A DNA stretch of 35,323 nt from Bacteroidota bacterium (GCA_038746285.1 JBCDKT010000040.1:1-35323), one strand, 5' to 3'; numbered from the stretch's first letter, positions 13,681 to 22,026 are shown. Program-made: numbers and translations. Notes: generated by a model from the sequence alone, not told the origin.

Positions 13681-15735
13681 ATGGCCGACGCCTCCCGCCC
13701 CGGTAGCGACCGCTACCTCGTCACCGCCCGCAAGTACCGCCCGCAGACGTTCGCCGACCTCGTCTCGCAGGAGCACGTCGCGGAGACGCTCCAGAACGCG
13801 CTCCTCCACGACCGGCTCGCCCACGCCTACCTCTTCAGCGGACCGCGCGGCGTTGGCAAGACGACCGCGGCGCGCCTCCTGGCGAAGGCGATCAACTGCG
13901 AGACGCCGCTCGACGCGCGCGACGGGGCCGAGCCGTGCCGGGCGTGCGCCCGCTGCCAGGACTTCGAGCAGGGCCGCAGCCTCGACGTGACCGAGATCGA
14001 CGCGGCCTCGAACAACGGCGTGGACGACATCCGTGACCTCCAGGAGCGCCTTCGCATCCCGCCGCAGGGGGCCAACCGCAAGGTCTACATCGTGGACGAG
14101 GTCCACATGCTCTCCAAGCCGGCCTTCAACGCGCTCCTCAAGACCCTCGAAGAGCCGCCGCCGCACGTCCTGTTCATCTTCGCCACGACCGAGCCGCACA
14201 AGGTCCTCCCGACGATCCTCTCGCGCTGCCAGCGCTTCGACTTCCGCCGCATCACCGTCCCGCAGACCGTTGACCGGCTCCGCGAGATCTGCGTCGCGGA
14301 GAGCATCGACGCCGACGACGCGAGCCTCCACCTCGTCGCGCGCAAAGGCGACGGCGCGCTCCGCGACGCGCTCTCGATCTTCGACCAGGCCGTCTCGCTC
14401 TGCGGCACCACGCTCCGCTACCCCGAACTCGCCGAAGCCCTCGGGGTCGTCGAGACCGACCTCTTCTTCGACGTGACGGACCGCGCGCAGGCGGGTGACC
14501 GCGCCGGGCTGCTCCGGCTCGTCGACACCCTTGTCGGGCGCGGGTACGACCTCCAGGAGTTCCTCGCGGGCCTCGCCGAGCATCTGCGCGGGCTCTACGT
14601 CGCCGTCTCCACCGGAGCCGCCGACCTGATCGAGGCCGACGCCGCGACGCGCGAGCGCTACCTCGCCGCCGCCCGGGACCTCACCGAGCCGGACCTCCTC
14701 CGCGCGCTCCTCGTGACCGACGAGGCCGAGCGCGAGATCAAGACCAGCCCGCAACCGCGCCTCAAGCTGGAACTGGCGCTCCTCAAGCTCGCCAGCCTGG
14801 AGCGCATCGCCGACCTGCGCGTGCTGATCCAGAAGCTGGAGCGGCTCGAAGGCATGATCGAGCGCGGCGAGGTCGCCGTCGCTGCGCCCGCACCGGCCGC
14901 ACCGGCCGCGCCGACACAGAGCGCCGAGCCGGAGCCGCCTCCCTACGCGCCCCAGGCACCACCAGCCGAACAGCCGACTGCATCCGAACCGGCACCTGAA
15001 CCCCCAGCCGAGGCTGCAACGACAGCACTGCCCCCCGAACCCGAGGGAGCGTTCCCTCCAACTCCGGATCAGGGTCCGGCAGAGGACGCAAGCCCGTCGG
15101 GTCCCAGCCTAGGCGAGGGCGAGGCAGCGGCGCAAGAGAAAACGGAGCCCGCTGCGCCGGAACCGGCCATCCCACCATCTCACGACGAGCCTCCAGCCGC
15201 GCCGCCCGAGCCCGCTGCCGCCTCGCCTGCGATGCCCGGCCTCGGCCTGTTCGGGCCGCCGGCCCTGCAGCGGACCAAGCCCTCCGGCGACGGCCCGTCG
15301 AACGCTCTCGGCGACGGGGCCGAGGGGCAGGCCGAAGCGGTCGGCGTGACCGTCGTGGACGAGCACTTCGGCGTCTCGCTCCAGCGCGTGCGCGACGTGT
15401 GGCCCCGGCTGATCGCCACGGTCAAGGAGGAGCGCCCGAGCGTAGCCGGCGTCCTCGCCCACGTCGAGCCGGTCGGAGTCGAGTACGGCACCGTGCAGGT
15501 CGCCGTGCCGAGCACGTTCGTGCAGCGCCTCCTCCAGAGCGAGACCGGCACCTTCGCCGAGGCCCTCGCCGGCGCGATGGGCGACGAGCCGCCCGCGCTC
15601 GCCTTCGTCGTCCAGGCCGAGGACGAAACCGCCGCCCCGGCCGACCCGTTCGAGTGCATCAAGCAACTCCGGCACGAGAACCCCGTGGTCCGCGCCCTCT
15701 TCGAGCAGTTCGGCTGCGAGATCGTGTGGACGTGA
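13681..15735 (+). CDS. dnaX: DNA polymerase III subunit gamma/tau
   Basis: This 684-residue clamp-loader ATPase has Walker A GPRGVGKT (54-61), zinc-binding Cys73, Cys86, Cys89 and Cys92, Walker B VYIVDE (135-140), sensor-1 FATTEPHKV and the SRC motif with arginine finger (~182). The AAA+ and collar domains end at about residue 400. A Pro/Ala/Glu-rich linker (~403-545) and a tau-type C-terminal domain (~556-684) follow. I chose the ATG at 13681, which gives a normal N-terminus (RYLVTARKYRPQTF); an in-frame GTG/ATG further upstream would overlap the RDD gene. No obvious A-rich slippery site for making gamma was noticed. It starts the conserved dnaX-ybaB-recR group. Confidence 0.97.
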   Translation: MADASRPGSDRYLVTARKYRPQTFADLVSQEHVAETLQNALLHDRLAHAYLFSGPRGVGKTTAARLLAKAINCETPLDARDGAEPCRACARCQDFEQGRSLDVTEIDAASNNGVDDIRDLQERLRIPPQGANRKVYIVDEVHMLSKPAFNALLKTLEEPPPHVLFIFATTEPHKVLPTILSRCQRFDFRRITVPQTVDRLREICVAESIDADDASLHLVARKGDGALRDALSIFDQAVSLCGTTLRYPELAEALGVVETDLFFDVTDRAQAGDRAGLLRLVDTLVGRGYDLQEFLAGLAEHLRGLYVAVSTGAADLIEADAATRERYLAAARDLTEPDLLRALLVTDEAEREIKTSPQPRLKLELALLKLASLERIADLRVLIQKLERLEGMIERGEVAVAAPAPAAPAAPTQSAEPEPPPYAPQAPPAEQPTASEPAPEPPAEAATTALPPEPEGAFPPTPDQGPAEDASPSGPSLGEGEAAAQEKTEPAAPEPAIPPSHDEPPAAPPEPAAASPAMPGLGLFGPPALQRTKPSGDGPSNALGDGAEGQAEAVGVTVVDEHFGVSLQRVRDVWPRLIATVKEERPSVAGVLAHVEPVGVEYGTVQVAVPSTFVQRLLQSETGTFAEALAGAMGDEPPALAFVVQAEDETAAPADPFECIKQLRHENPVVRALFEQFGCEIVWT

Positions 15736-15861
15736 GGGCTGATGCGTGGGTACGTGGTGCGTGAGTCCAGTCTCGACGCTCGCGCTCAACCTCGCGGATC
15801 ACGCCCCACCCGTCACGCCGTGCCACCCTCCCTTTCCCTCTGACTCCCAAGCCCCTTCGTT

Positions 15862-16194
15862 ATGGACCAGCCCAACATGGCCGACCTCTTCGGCAAGATG
15901 GCCGAGATGCAGCAGAAGATGGCCGAGACGCAGGAAGCGCTCGGCAACCAGACCGCGACGGCCGAGGCCGGCGGCGGCATGGTCAAAGTCACCGCCGACG
16001 GGCGGGGCCGCATCACCGCGATCAAGATGGAGCAGGAAGTCGTCAACCCCGACGACCTCGAACTGCTCGAAGACCTCCTTGTGGCGGGCGTCAACAAGGC
16101 GCTCAGCGAGGCCGAGGCGCTGCGCGAGGCCGAGATGAAAAAGGCCGCCGGCTCGTTCCTCCCGCCCGGCCTCGACCTCGGCGGCATGATGTGA
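15862..16194 (+). CDS. ybaB: YbaB/EbfC nucleoid-associated DNA-binding protein
   Basis: This 110-residue protein has the normal family length and pattern: an N-terminal helix rich in Met/Gln (LFGKMAEMQQKMAETQEAL), a central beta region (GGGMVKVTADGRGRITAIKM) with the conserved Gly/Val turns, and a helical tail ending in LPPGLDLGGMM. It forms dimers that bind DNA. It lies between dnaX and recR as in most bacteria. The 126-base gap from dnaX ends in a C/T-rich stretch before the ATG. Confidence 0.95.
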   Translation: MDQPNMADLFGKMAEMQQKMAETQEALGNQTATAEAGGGMVKVTADGRGRITAIKMEQEVVNPDDLELLEDLLVAGVNKALSEAEALREAEMKKAAGSFLPPGLDLGGMM

Positions 16195-16210
16195 GCGACG
16201 AACGCAGGGC

Positions 16211-16296
16211 GACGAGCGACGAGTGACATCAAGCCGTCACCGCCGGTGCGTATCCTCTCCCGTTCGTTGTTCCTCGCTCGTCATTCGTAGCTCGTC
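16211..16296 (+). repeat. Boundary inverted repeat between ybaB and recR
   Basis: GACGAGCGACGAGTGAC (16211-16227), shortly after the ybaB stop, pairs at 15 of 17 positions with GTCATTCGTAGCTCGTC (16280-16296), which ends three bases before the recR ATG. The same TGACGAG/GAACGA word family makes up the first codons of batD (8627-8660). A hairpin here would place the recR start codon at the base of a stem. Confidence 0.7.
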
Positions 16297-16299
16297 CTC

Positions 16300-16962
16300 A
16301 TGCACATCACTTCCGAATCGGTCGAAGCCCTCGTCGAGCAGTTCTCGAAGCTGCCGACGGTCGGGCGCAAGACGGCGCAGCGCCTCGCGGCCTACGTGCT
16401 CAAGATGCCGCGCGAGGAGGTCGTCGAGATCGCCCGCGCGCTCGTGGCCGTCAAGGACCGCGTCAAGCAGTGCTCGGTCTGCTTCAACGTCACCGACACC
16501 GACCCCTGCCCGATCTGCACGTCGGTCAAGCGGACGCGCTCGGTCGTCTGCGTGGTCGAGGAGCCGAACGACGTCCTCGCGCTGGAGCGGACGAACGAGT
16601 TTCGGGGCCTCTACCACGTCCTCGGCGGGGTGATCTCGCCGCTCGACGGGATCGGGCCGGAGGACCTCAAGGTGCGCGAACTCGTCGCCCGCATCGCTGC
16701 GCCGAAAGAGTCCCAGCCGGAGCCCGCCGAGGGCGTCGCCGAAGACGCGGCGGCCTACGAGCACGAGCCGGTGCAGGAAGTCATCCTCGCGATGAACCCG
16801 AACGTCGAGGGCGACACGACGGCGTACTACATCTCGCAGCTTCTGGAGCCGCTCGGCGTCCGCGTCACCCGCATCGCCCGCGGCCTCCCCATCGGCGGCG
16901 ACCTCGAATACGCCGACGAGGCCACGCTCACCCGCGCCCTCGAAGGACGCTCGCAGGTGTGA
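16300..16962 (+). CDS. recR: Recombination mediator protein RecR
   Basis: This 220-residue protein has a helix-hairpin-helix region ([13 protein letters not shown], ~18-30), a four-cysteine zinc site (Cys58, 61, 70, 73), and a Toprim domain ([17 protein letters not shown], 82-98; [19 protein letters not shown]). It acts with RecF/RecO to load RecA at gaps. It is about 20 residues longer than usual: residues ~135-158 form an acidic Pro/Glu/Ala insertion before the conserved [12 protein letters not shown] strand. The AT-rich island begins straight after the stop. Confidence 0.97.
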   Translation: MHITSESVEALVEQFSKLPTVGRKTAQRLAAYVLKMPREEVVEIARALVAVKDRVKQCSVCFNVTDTDPCPICTSVKRTRSVVCVVEEPNDVLALERTNEFRGLYHVLGGVISPLDGIGPEDLKVRELVARIAAPKESQPEPAEGVAEDAAAYEHEPVQEVILAMNPNVEGDTTAYYISQLLEPLGVRVTRIARGLPIGGDLEYADEATLTRALEGRSQV

Positions 16963-17025
16963 GTGCCGAACCTTTTTCCTTCTGTGGTGTTCAGAAACAA
17001 GGAAAAACTAAAAAGCTACTGCGCC

Positions 17026-17550
17026 ATGGACGAGGAAAAAAACATTCCGACAGAACTTAAAAAACAAGAAATTAGAGACGATATCAGAGCAGATATACTC
17101 AAGCATTCGGTTGATATTCTATGGAGAGAGTGGGAATATCAACTAGAGAGGAGCAAAGAGTTCACGGTGCTACTTACATCCATCGCTGCCGGGATCACCG
17201 TAATCGCTGTTACTAATCCCGAGCTGAGTAGCACCTCTATTATATTTGGACTCATTGGAACATCAGTCGCTCTAGCGATATCCCTCTTTTGGCTACGCCT
17301 TAATCATCGATGGGCTTCAGTAATTCAGCAAGATACTTTTTTCCTAAACGAGCAATTTTCGGATGACCCGATTGCGAGCAAACATGTATATCTCTCCAAC
17401 GATTGGAAAAGTCATCGAAGCTTAAATATGAAAGGATCATTCTGGTGGCTCCGAGGCACCATGGGATTCCCAATACTTTATCTATTATATTTCGCCTCTA
17501 TCGCAATATACTTTACCATCATGCTAATCGAAATAGCGAAGGGAACATGA
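17026..17550 (+). CDS. Unknown protein with three transmembrane helices
   Basis: I do not recognise this 174-residue protein. It has a charged, helical N-terminus (~1-43: ELKKQEIRDDIRADILKHSV) and a helical hairpin of two membrane segments (~48-64, VLLTSIAAGITVIAVT, and ~72-92, IIFGLIGTSVALAISLFWL). A soluble stretch of ~45 residues with several aromatic residues and a third membrane segment near the C-terminus (GFPILYLLYFASIAIYFTIML) follow. This loosely resembles small membrane proteins of defence or signalling cassettes (e.g. SLATT-type), but no homology can be claimed. ATG 17026 was chosen over a GTG at 16963 because the upstream codons look non-coding. The stop overlaps the next start (ATGA). 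Confidence 0.75.
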   Translation: MDEEKNIPTELKKQEIRDDIRADILKHSVDILWREWEYQLERSKEFTVLLTSIAAGITVIAVTNPELSSTSIIFGLIGTSVALAISLFWLRLNHRWASVIQQDTFFLNEQFSDDPIASKHVYLSNDWKSHRSLNMKGSFWWLRGTMGFPILYLLYFASIAIYFTIMLIEIAKGT

Positions 17551-18224
17551 ATCAAACTAGGATCGATTTCTATGATGAATGGGCTAGGTCGGGAAAATTT
17601 GACGACCAGCAAAAAAATTTAGAGTTGTACGAAATGCCAAACGTGTTAGAAATGATATATGGCCTAGATCCCGAACATTCTATTGATTTATGTTGTGGGA
17701 CAGGAAGGTATATTCCAGCCCTACTCGAGCAATCGCGTACGGTAGTAGGAGTGGACGCTAGCAAAGAGATGCTCAAAGCAGCAAAGACTAAGTATAGAGA
17801 CTTCATAGGTGATAGACTATGTTTTAAGAAGATAGACATCGAGTCCCAAAGTCTTCCCAGTGGTAGATACGACCTAGCACTCTGCACCATGGCCATTGGC
17901 GGGTTTGAGGACAAACAAGAAGCTATTAGAAACGTTGGCTCCTCAATGAAGACAGGAGGGTATCTGGTCATATCGACATACCATCCGATCCAAGCCCTAA
18001 GACGTAAAGTGCTTACCTCTAGGCATAGTGATCACATCAGCCAGATTCCCTTCACGAAACCGTGGATGGTTTCAGAATACTTCAGAGCATTGACAGATAA
18101 TCGACTTCAAGTCATCGATATGAGAGAGCCTGTATTTACTGTTGAGACAGCAGCAATGTCTGGTACCCATACTGACGAGGTGGGCTGGCCTCATGTTCTC
18201 ATTCTCAAGTGTATGAAGGTATAA
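17547..18224 (+). CDS. Class I SAM-dependent methyltransferase
   Basis: This 225-residue protein has motif I IDLCCGTGRY (46-55), motif II acidic residue in VVGVDAS (Asp70), a motif III-like FKKIDIESQSLPSGRYD segment, and motif IV/post regions YDLALCTMAIGGFED and MKTGGYLVISTYHP. This is the small-molecule/UbiE-like class I fold. There is no DPPY motif as in DNA N6-adenine or N4-cytosine methylases, so the substrate is unknown. The ATG overlaps the stop of the membrane-protein gene by four bases and a third gene starts three bases after it, so the three are one transcript. Confidence 0.88.
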   Translation: MNQTRIDFYDEWARSGKFDDQQKNLELYEMPNVLEMIYGLDPEHSIDLCCGTGRYIPALLEQSRTVVGVDASKEMLKAAKTKYRDFIGDRLCFKKIDIESQSLPSGRYDLALCTMAIGGFEDKQEAIRNVGSSMKTGGYLVISTYHPIQALRRKVLTSRHSDHISQIPFTKPWMVSEYFRALTDNRLQVIDMREPVFTVETAAMSGTHTDEVGWPHVLILKCMKV

Positions 18225-18227
18225 TAG

Positions 18228-18677
18228 ATGAGTAAGAATCCTAATATTCTATTAGTGGTGCCAGAAACTGTGGACATTGCGTGCGCCAATCACATGGAAT
18301 CCGTAATTTCATTGCTAGAGTCGGAAAATCTGGACTTCCTTTTCACTGGTATCGCTGATTACAACCATACCTCACCATCTTACTCGGATAAATATTTTCA
18401 TATGAAAGACATACCCTTATACTCAGACAAAGTCAATGTCTTGCCACTCTGTGCCACAATGGATACTGTCCGATGCGTGTCGTACATAGCACGTAAGATG
18501 GATAATATCCCATTGAGCCTGTTCTTCTACCCATCCGACAAATGGGCTGGTTTAGTCTCTTGGCTTCGGTTCCAAATGGAAGCTGAAGAAGATCTTGATT
18601 GGCATCAATACGTTAATCTTAGCCTACTCGATCATGTAGACGAAATTATCAAACTACTGCATGGTGCGCCTCAGTAG
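18228..18677 (+). CDS. Unknown 149-residue protein of the AT-rich cassette
   Basis: I do not recognise this protein. It starts with a hydrophobic strand (PNILLVVPETVDIAC), is predicted soluble, and has a mixed alpha/beta look. There is a Tyr/Ser-rich loop (SPSYSDKYFHMKDIPLYSDK, ~49-68), a Cys-containing middle section, and an amphipathic C-terminal helix (LLDHVDEIIKLLHG). The N-terminal strand-loop could be the start of a Rossmann-like fold, but that is a guess. It follows the methyltransferase by three bases, has the same low-GC codon use, and is the last cassette gene. Confidence 0.75.
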   Translation: MSKNPNILLVVPETVDIACANHMESVISLLESENLDFLFTGIADYNHTSPSYSDKYFHMKDIPLYSDKVNVLPLCATMDTVRCVSYIARKMDNIPLSLFFYPSDKWAGLVSWLRFQMEAEEDLDWHQYVNLSLLDHVDEIIKLLHGAPQ

Positions 18678-18805
18678 GCTGCGACCAAGCACACTTCCAA
18701 TGCAATGGAACTAGATTCTGAATGGTGAAATGGTCTGCCACCTTGGCTCCGCAACTATCGAGTGAACCTTGGCGGATTAAAGCTATTGAAAAGAATCTGT
18801 TTGCC

Positions 18806-19030
18806 ATGCGCGAGCACGACACCGTAGTGCTGACCCGTGATCTTCCCGGCAGCAGCCTTCGCCGGGGCGACGTGGGAGCTATCGTCCACATCTACGCTGA
18901 CGGAAAAACGATAGAGGTCGAGTTCGTGACCGGGTCGGGAGCGACGGTGGCGGTGGAGACGCTCTCGGCGAGCGACGTGCGACCGCTCGGGCAGGAGGAG
19001 ATTTTGCACGCCCGCGAGCTTGCCGCCTAG
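18806..19030 (+). CDS. DUF4926 domain protein
   Basis: This 74-residue protein matches the DUF4926 pattern: HDTVVLTRDLPGSSLRRGDVGAIVHIYADGKTIEVEFV, then a DVRPL end. The fold is a small beta barrel. DUF4926 genes are often found next to a DUF6883 gene, and such pairs are suspected small accessory or toxin-antitoxin-like modules; no partner is visible here. ATG 18806 was chosen because the domain begins at once. GC content returns to the local high value within the gene. The permease GTG start follows three bases after the stop. Confidence 0.85.
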   Translation: MREHDTVVLTRDLPGSSLRRGDVGAIVHIYADGKTIEVEFVTGSGATVAVETLSASDVRPLGQEEILHARELAA

Positions 19031-19033
19031 CCT

Positions 19034-20680
19034 GTGCTGACGCGCCGCGCTGCTCTCTTGCTCGCCGTGCCGGTGGCGCTCGTGCTCGTCGGGTACGTGC
19101 TGTGGCCGGCGTTGCAGACGTTTGGCCTCGGGATCGGGCACCTCGGCGAGTTCTTCGGTGGGTGGCGCTCGGCGAACGTGCGGGCGCTCGTCAACTCGGT
19201 CGGGATTTCGCTGGCGACGGTGGCGGGGGCGAGTGTGGTCGGGACCGGCCTCGCGTGGGGGCTGTGGCGCTACGGGCTGTACCCAACGGCACTCCGGCGG
19301 GCACTGCAGGCGGCGGCGGCGCTGCCACTCGCACTCCCGCCGCTCGTCGGCGTGCTGGCGTTTCTGTTTCTCTACGGTGAGACGGGCATCCTCCCGCGCG
19401 CGCTCCGCGACGGGCTGGGCCTCGCCGAGGTGCCATTCGGCTTCGACGGGCTGAGCGCGGTGTGGCTCGTCCACGTCTACGCCTTCTACGTCTACTTCTT
19501 CCTCTTCGCCACCGCCGCGCTACGCGACCTCGACGCGAGCCTGCTCGAGGCCTCGGCCGACCTCGGGGCGAGCGGGTGGCGGGCATTTCGGCGCGTCGTC
19601 CTCCCGCTCCTCCGGCCCGCGCTCGTCGGGGCGTCGCTGCTGGTGTTCATGCTCTCGATGGCGAGCTTCACGGCTCCCCTCCTCTTCGCCGGGACCGAGC
19701 CGTTTCTGACGGTGCAGATCTACAACCTCAAGCTCAACGGCGACCTCGCCCTCTCCGCCGCCGTCTCAACCGTTCTGACGGCGATCTGCCTCGCGTTCCT
19801 GTTTCTCCTTGAAGCGAAGCCGGGCCGCAACCTTCTCGGCGCGTCGAAGGGCACGGCGCGGCCGGTGCAGCCCATCGGCGGGCCGGCGGCGTGGGTGGCC
19901 GGCGTCGGCGTTGGGGTCGTCCTGCTGTTCGTCGTTCTTCCAATCCTGACCGTCGGGCTGATCTCATTTGCCGACGCGAGCAGTTGGACCGTCGAGATTC
20001 TGCCGCAGCGGTGGACGCTCGCCAACTACGCCTCGCTCTTCGCCGACCCACAGTTCTTCGACCCCATTGCCAACAGCCTCCAGATGGCGACGCTCGCGAC
20101 GGTCCTAAACGTCGTCTTCGGGGTTGCGGTGGCGGTCGTGATCGCGCAGCGGACCGTGCCCGGGCGCTGGCTGATCCGCACACTCGCCGTCCTGCCGTTT
20201 GCGATCCCGGGCACCGTCATCGCGCTCAACCTCATCGTGACCTTCTCGCAGCCGTCGCCACTCTCGGCCGGGCAGGTCCTCGTCGGGAGTTTCTGGATCC
20301 TTCCGCTGGCCTACTTCATCCGCCACATCCCGCTCGTCGTCCGCGCGACGACCGCCGCACTCGAAGGTTTCGACGAGCGCCTGACCGAGGCCTCGGCCGA
20401 CCTCGGGGCCTCGACGTGGACGACGTTCCGGTGCGTGGTGTGGCCGGCGATCCTGCCCGGCGTGGCGGCGGGAACGCTGCTCACGTTCGTCGCATCGCTC
20501 GGCGAGTTCGTCTCGTCGATCATGCTCTACGTCTTCGGTAACCGGCCGATCTCGGTCGAGATTCTGGCCCAGCTCCGGCTCTACGAGTTCGGCGCGGCAG
20601 CGGCCTACAGCGTGCTGCTGATGGTGCTCGTCGGACTCTCGACGCTGGTGCTCCGCTTCGCGGGCACGCGGCCGGGGTAA
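19034..20680 (+). CDS. Fused ABC transporter permease (FbpB/ThiP type)
   Basis: This 548-residue inner-membrane protein is made of two homologous halves, each with about six helices and an EAA loop: SADLGASGWRAFRRVVLPLLRP in half one and SADLGASTWTTFRCVVWPAILP in half two. This two-in-one layout is typical of iron(III) (FbpB) and thiamine (ThiP) importers. No ATPase or substrate-binding-protein gene is adjacent, so the substrate cannot be read from context. It starts with GTG three bases after the DUF4926 stop. The halves are similar enough at the EAA loops to show their duplication origin. Confidence 0.92.
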   Translation: MLTRRAALLLAVPVALVLVGYVLWPALQTFGLGIGHLGEFFGGWRSANVRALVNSVGISLATVAGASVVGTGLAWGLWRYGLYPTALRRALQAAAALPLALPPLVGVLAFLFLYGETGILPRALRDGLGLAEVPFGFDGLSAVWLVHVYAFYVYFFLFATAALRDLDASLLEASADLGASGWRAFRRVVLPLLRPALVGASLLVFMLSMASFTAPLLFAGTEPFLTVQIYNLKLNGDLALSAAVSTVLTAICLAFLFLLEAKPGRNLLGASKGTARPVQPIGGPAAWVAGVGVGVVLLFVVLPILTVGLISFADASSWTVEILPQRWTLANYASLFADPQFFDPIANSLQMATLATVLNVVFGVAVAVVIAQRTVPGRWLIRTLAVLPFAIPGTVIALNLIVTFSQPSPLSAGQVLVGSFWILPLAYFIRHIPLVVRATTAALEGFDERLTEASADLGASTWTTFRCVVWPAILPGVAAGTLLTFVASLGEFVSSIMLYVFGNRPISVEILAQLRLYEFGAAAAYSVLLMVLVGLSTLVLRFAGTRPG

Positions 20681-20756
20681 AAATCACGGACAGGTAAAAC
20701 GATAGACGTCCCGGCGCGTACTATCTTCTCCGGCATGTAAGCGTTTTCATCCCACC

Positions 20757-21944
20757 ATGAAGCTCACCGTCCTCGGTGCCGGCCCCATCGGGTCCGCGAT
20801 TGCCTGCGACCTGGCCTCCCGGCCCGAGGTCACGCACGTCCAGGTGTGCGACGCGCGCAGCGGCACCTTGCACGCACTCAAGGAGCGCCTGCACAACCCC
20901 AAGCTGCGTACGGTCCGAGTGGACGTCCGCGACGAGCGTGCCCTCGCGCCGGTCCTGAGCGGGAGCACATGCGTGGTCGGTAGCGGCGACGCCTCACTCA
21001 ACCCCAAGCTCGCGGCCCTCGCCGTCGGCCTCGGGGCGCACTTCTGCGACCTCGGCGGAGACGACCGGGCGGTGCAGCAAGAACTCGCGCTCCACGACAC
21101 GGCTGCCCGCCGCTCGCGCTGGATCGTCCCGAACTGCGGCCTCGCGCCCGGCCTGGTCAACGTCCTCGTCCTCCACGGGCTCGACCGGTTCGACGAAGTG
21201 GAGGCCGTCACGATGCGCGTCGGCAACATCCCCGTCGAGGCCGAGGCACCGCTCTTTCACCGGCTCGGCTACGGGGTCGAGCGGCTCGTGATGAGCTACA
21301 CGACCCCGGCTCCCGCCATGGAGGGTGGCGCGCTTCGGACCGTCGAGCCGCTGACCGGGCTGGAGGCGATTTCGTTCGAGGCTCCCTTCGAGGACCTGGA
21401 AGCCTTTCACACCGCCGGCAAGCTCTCGACGCTCCCGCTCGACCTCCAGGGGCGCGTGCAGCGGCTGGACTACAAGACGCTCCGGCACCCCGGCCACGCG
21501 GCGGCGATGCGCGCCGTGCTCGCCCTCGGCTTCGGCGAAGACCGGTCGGTCGATGTGCGGACGCACCTGAGCTACCGCGACCTGCTCACCCGCCGCCTCC
21601 GCCAGCGAATCGGCGGGACGCCGCACGACGCCGTCCTGGTCCGCATCCGGCTCGACGGCCGGGCAGACGGCGAGGCGCGGGCGCTCACGTTCGAGCTCGT
21701 CGACCGCTACGACGAGGCGACGGGCTTCACGGCCATGCAGCGCTCGACGAGTTTCCCGGCCGCCGCCGTTGCGATGCTGCTGGCGACCGGGGTCGTGCCC
21801 GGCGGCGGCGCAGCCCCGCCGGAGCGCATCGTCCCGCCGGAGCCGTACTTCGGCGACCTCGCCGCGCACGGCCTCGGCCTCCGCCAGCGGTGGGACGACG
21901 AGCCGTTCGAGCCAGTCGCCCGCTCTGCGACAGCGGAGGCGTGA
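20757..21944 (+). CDS. Saccharopine dehydrogenase-family oxidoreductase
   Basis: This 395-residue protein has an N-terminal Rossmann motif VLGAGPIGSAIACDLA (4-19; GxGxxG), an acidic strand end (VCDARS), the family's VVGSGDASLNPKLAALAVGLGAHFCDLGGD block (~63-92) and NCGLAPGLVNVLV (~123-135). These are hallmarks of saccharopine dehydrogenase/lysine 6-dehydrogenase-like enzymes acting on lysine-derived amino acids. The exact reaction cannot be fixed. The 76-base gap before it has no strong promoter; TATCTTCT near 20728 is a weak -7 candidate. It converges with the SDR gene. Confidence 0.88.
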   Translation: MKLTVLGAGPIGSAIACDLASRPEVTHVQVCDARSGTLHALKERLHNPKLRTVRVDVRDERALAPVLSGSTCVVGSGDASLNPKLAALAVGLGAHFCDLGGDDRAVQQELALHDTAARRSRWIVPNCGLAPGLVNVLVLHGLDRFDEVEAVTMRVGNIPVEAEAPLFHRLGYGVERLVMSYTTPAPAMEGGALRTVEPLTGLEAISFEAPFEDLEAFHTAGKLSTLPLDLQGRVQRLDYKTLRHPGHAAAMRAVLALGFGEDRSVDVRTHLSYRDLLTRRLRQRIGGTPHDAVLVRIRLDGRADGEARALTFELVDRYDEATGFTAMQRSTSFPAAAVAMLLATGVVPGGGAAPPERIVPPEPYFGDLAAHGLGLRQRWDDEPFEPVARSATAEA

Positions 21945-21968
21945 GGTTCAGAGAGCGGCGAGGGAGAA

Positions 21969-21992
21969 GAGAGCATGCAACGCGGTGCTCTC
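21969..21992. terminator. Hairpin between convergent genes
   Basis: GAGAGCA (21969-21975) pairs with TGCTCTC (21986-21992) in the gap between the saccharopine dehydrogenase-like and SDR genes. A purine-rich stretch to its left and a pyrimidine-rich stretch to its right (to ~22026) extend the complementarity imperfectly. A T-rich TCTCTTTTCTC follows on the plus strand. This is a plausible bidirectional terminator. Confidence 0.5.
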
Positions 21993-22026
21993 GCCTCCAT
22001 CTCTTCACCTCTCGTCTCTCTTTTCT

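Larger units (their letters stand above)
16963..18805. other. AT-rich genomic island with three co-oriented genes
   Basis: Base composition drops abruptly after recR and recovers at the DUF4926 gene. Three hand-counted 60-base lines in the island gave 33%, 37% and 43% GC (17041, 17641, 18241), against 65% for one line in dnaX (14101). Codon use is also different, with many A/T-ending codons and ATA/AGA. No integrase, transposase, tRNA or flanking direct repeat was found. The last ~125 bases (18681-18805) hold no recognisable gene. The region is most likely horizontally acquired. Confidence 0.85.

Noticed and set aside
13681-15735. Programmed frameshift in dnaX producing gamma
   Set aside because: No A-rich slippery heptamer was noticed in the region between the AAA+ and tau domains.
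16963-18805. Prophage or restriction-modification island
   Set aside because: No integrase, capsid, terminase or endonuclease; the methyltransferase lacks DNA-methylase DPPY or PCQ motifs.
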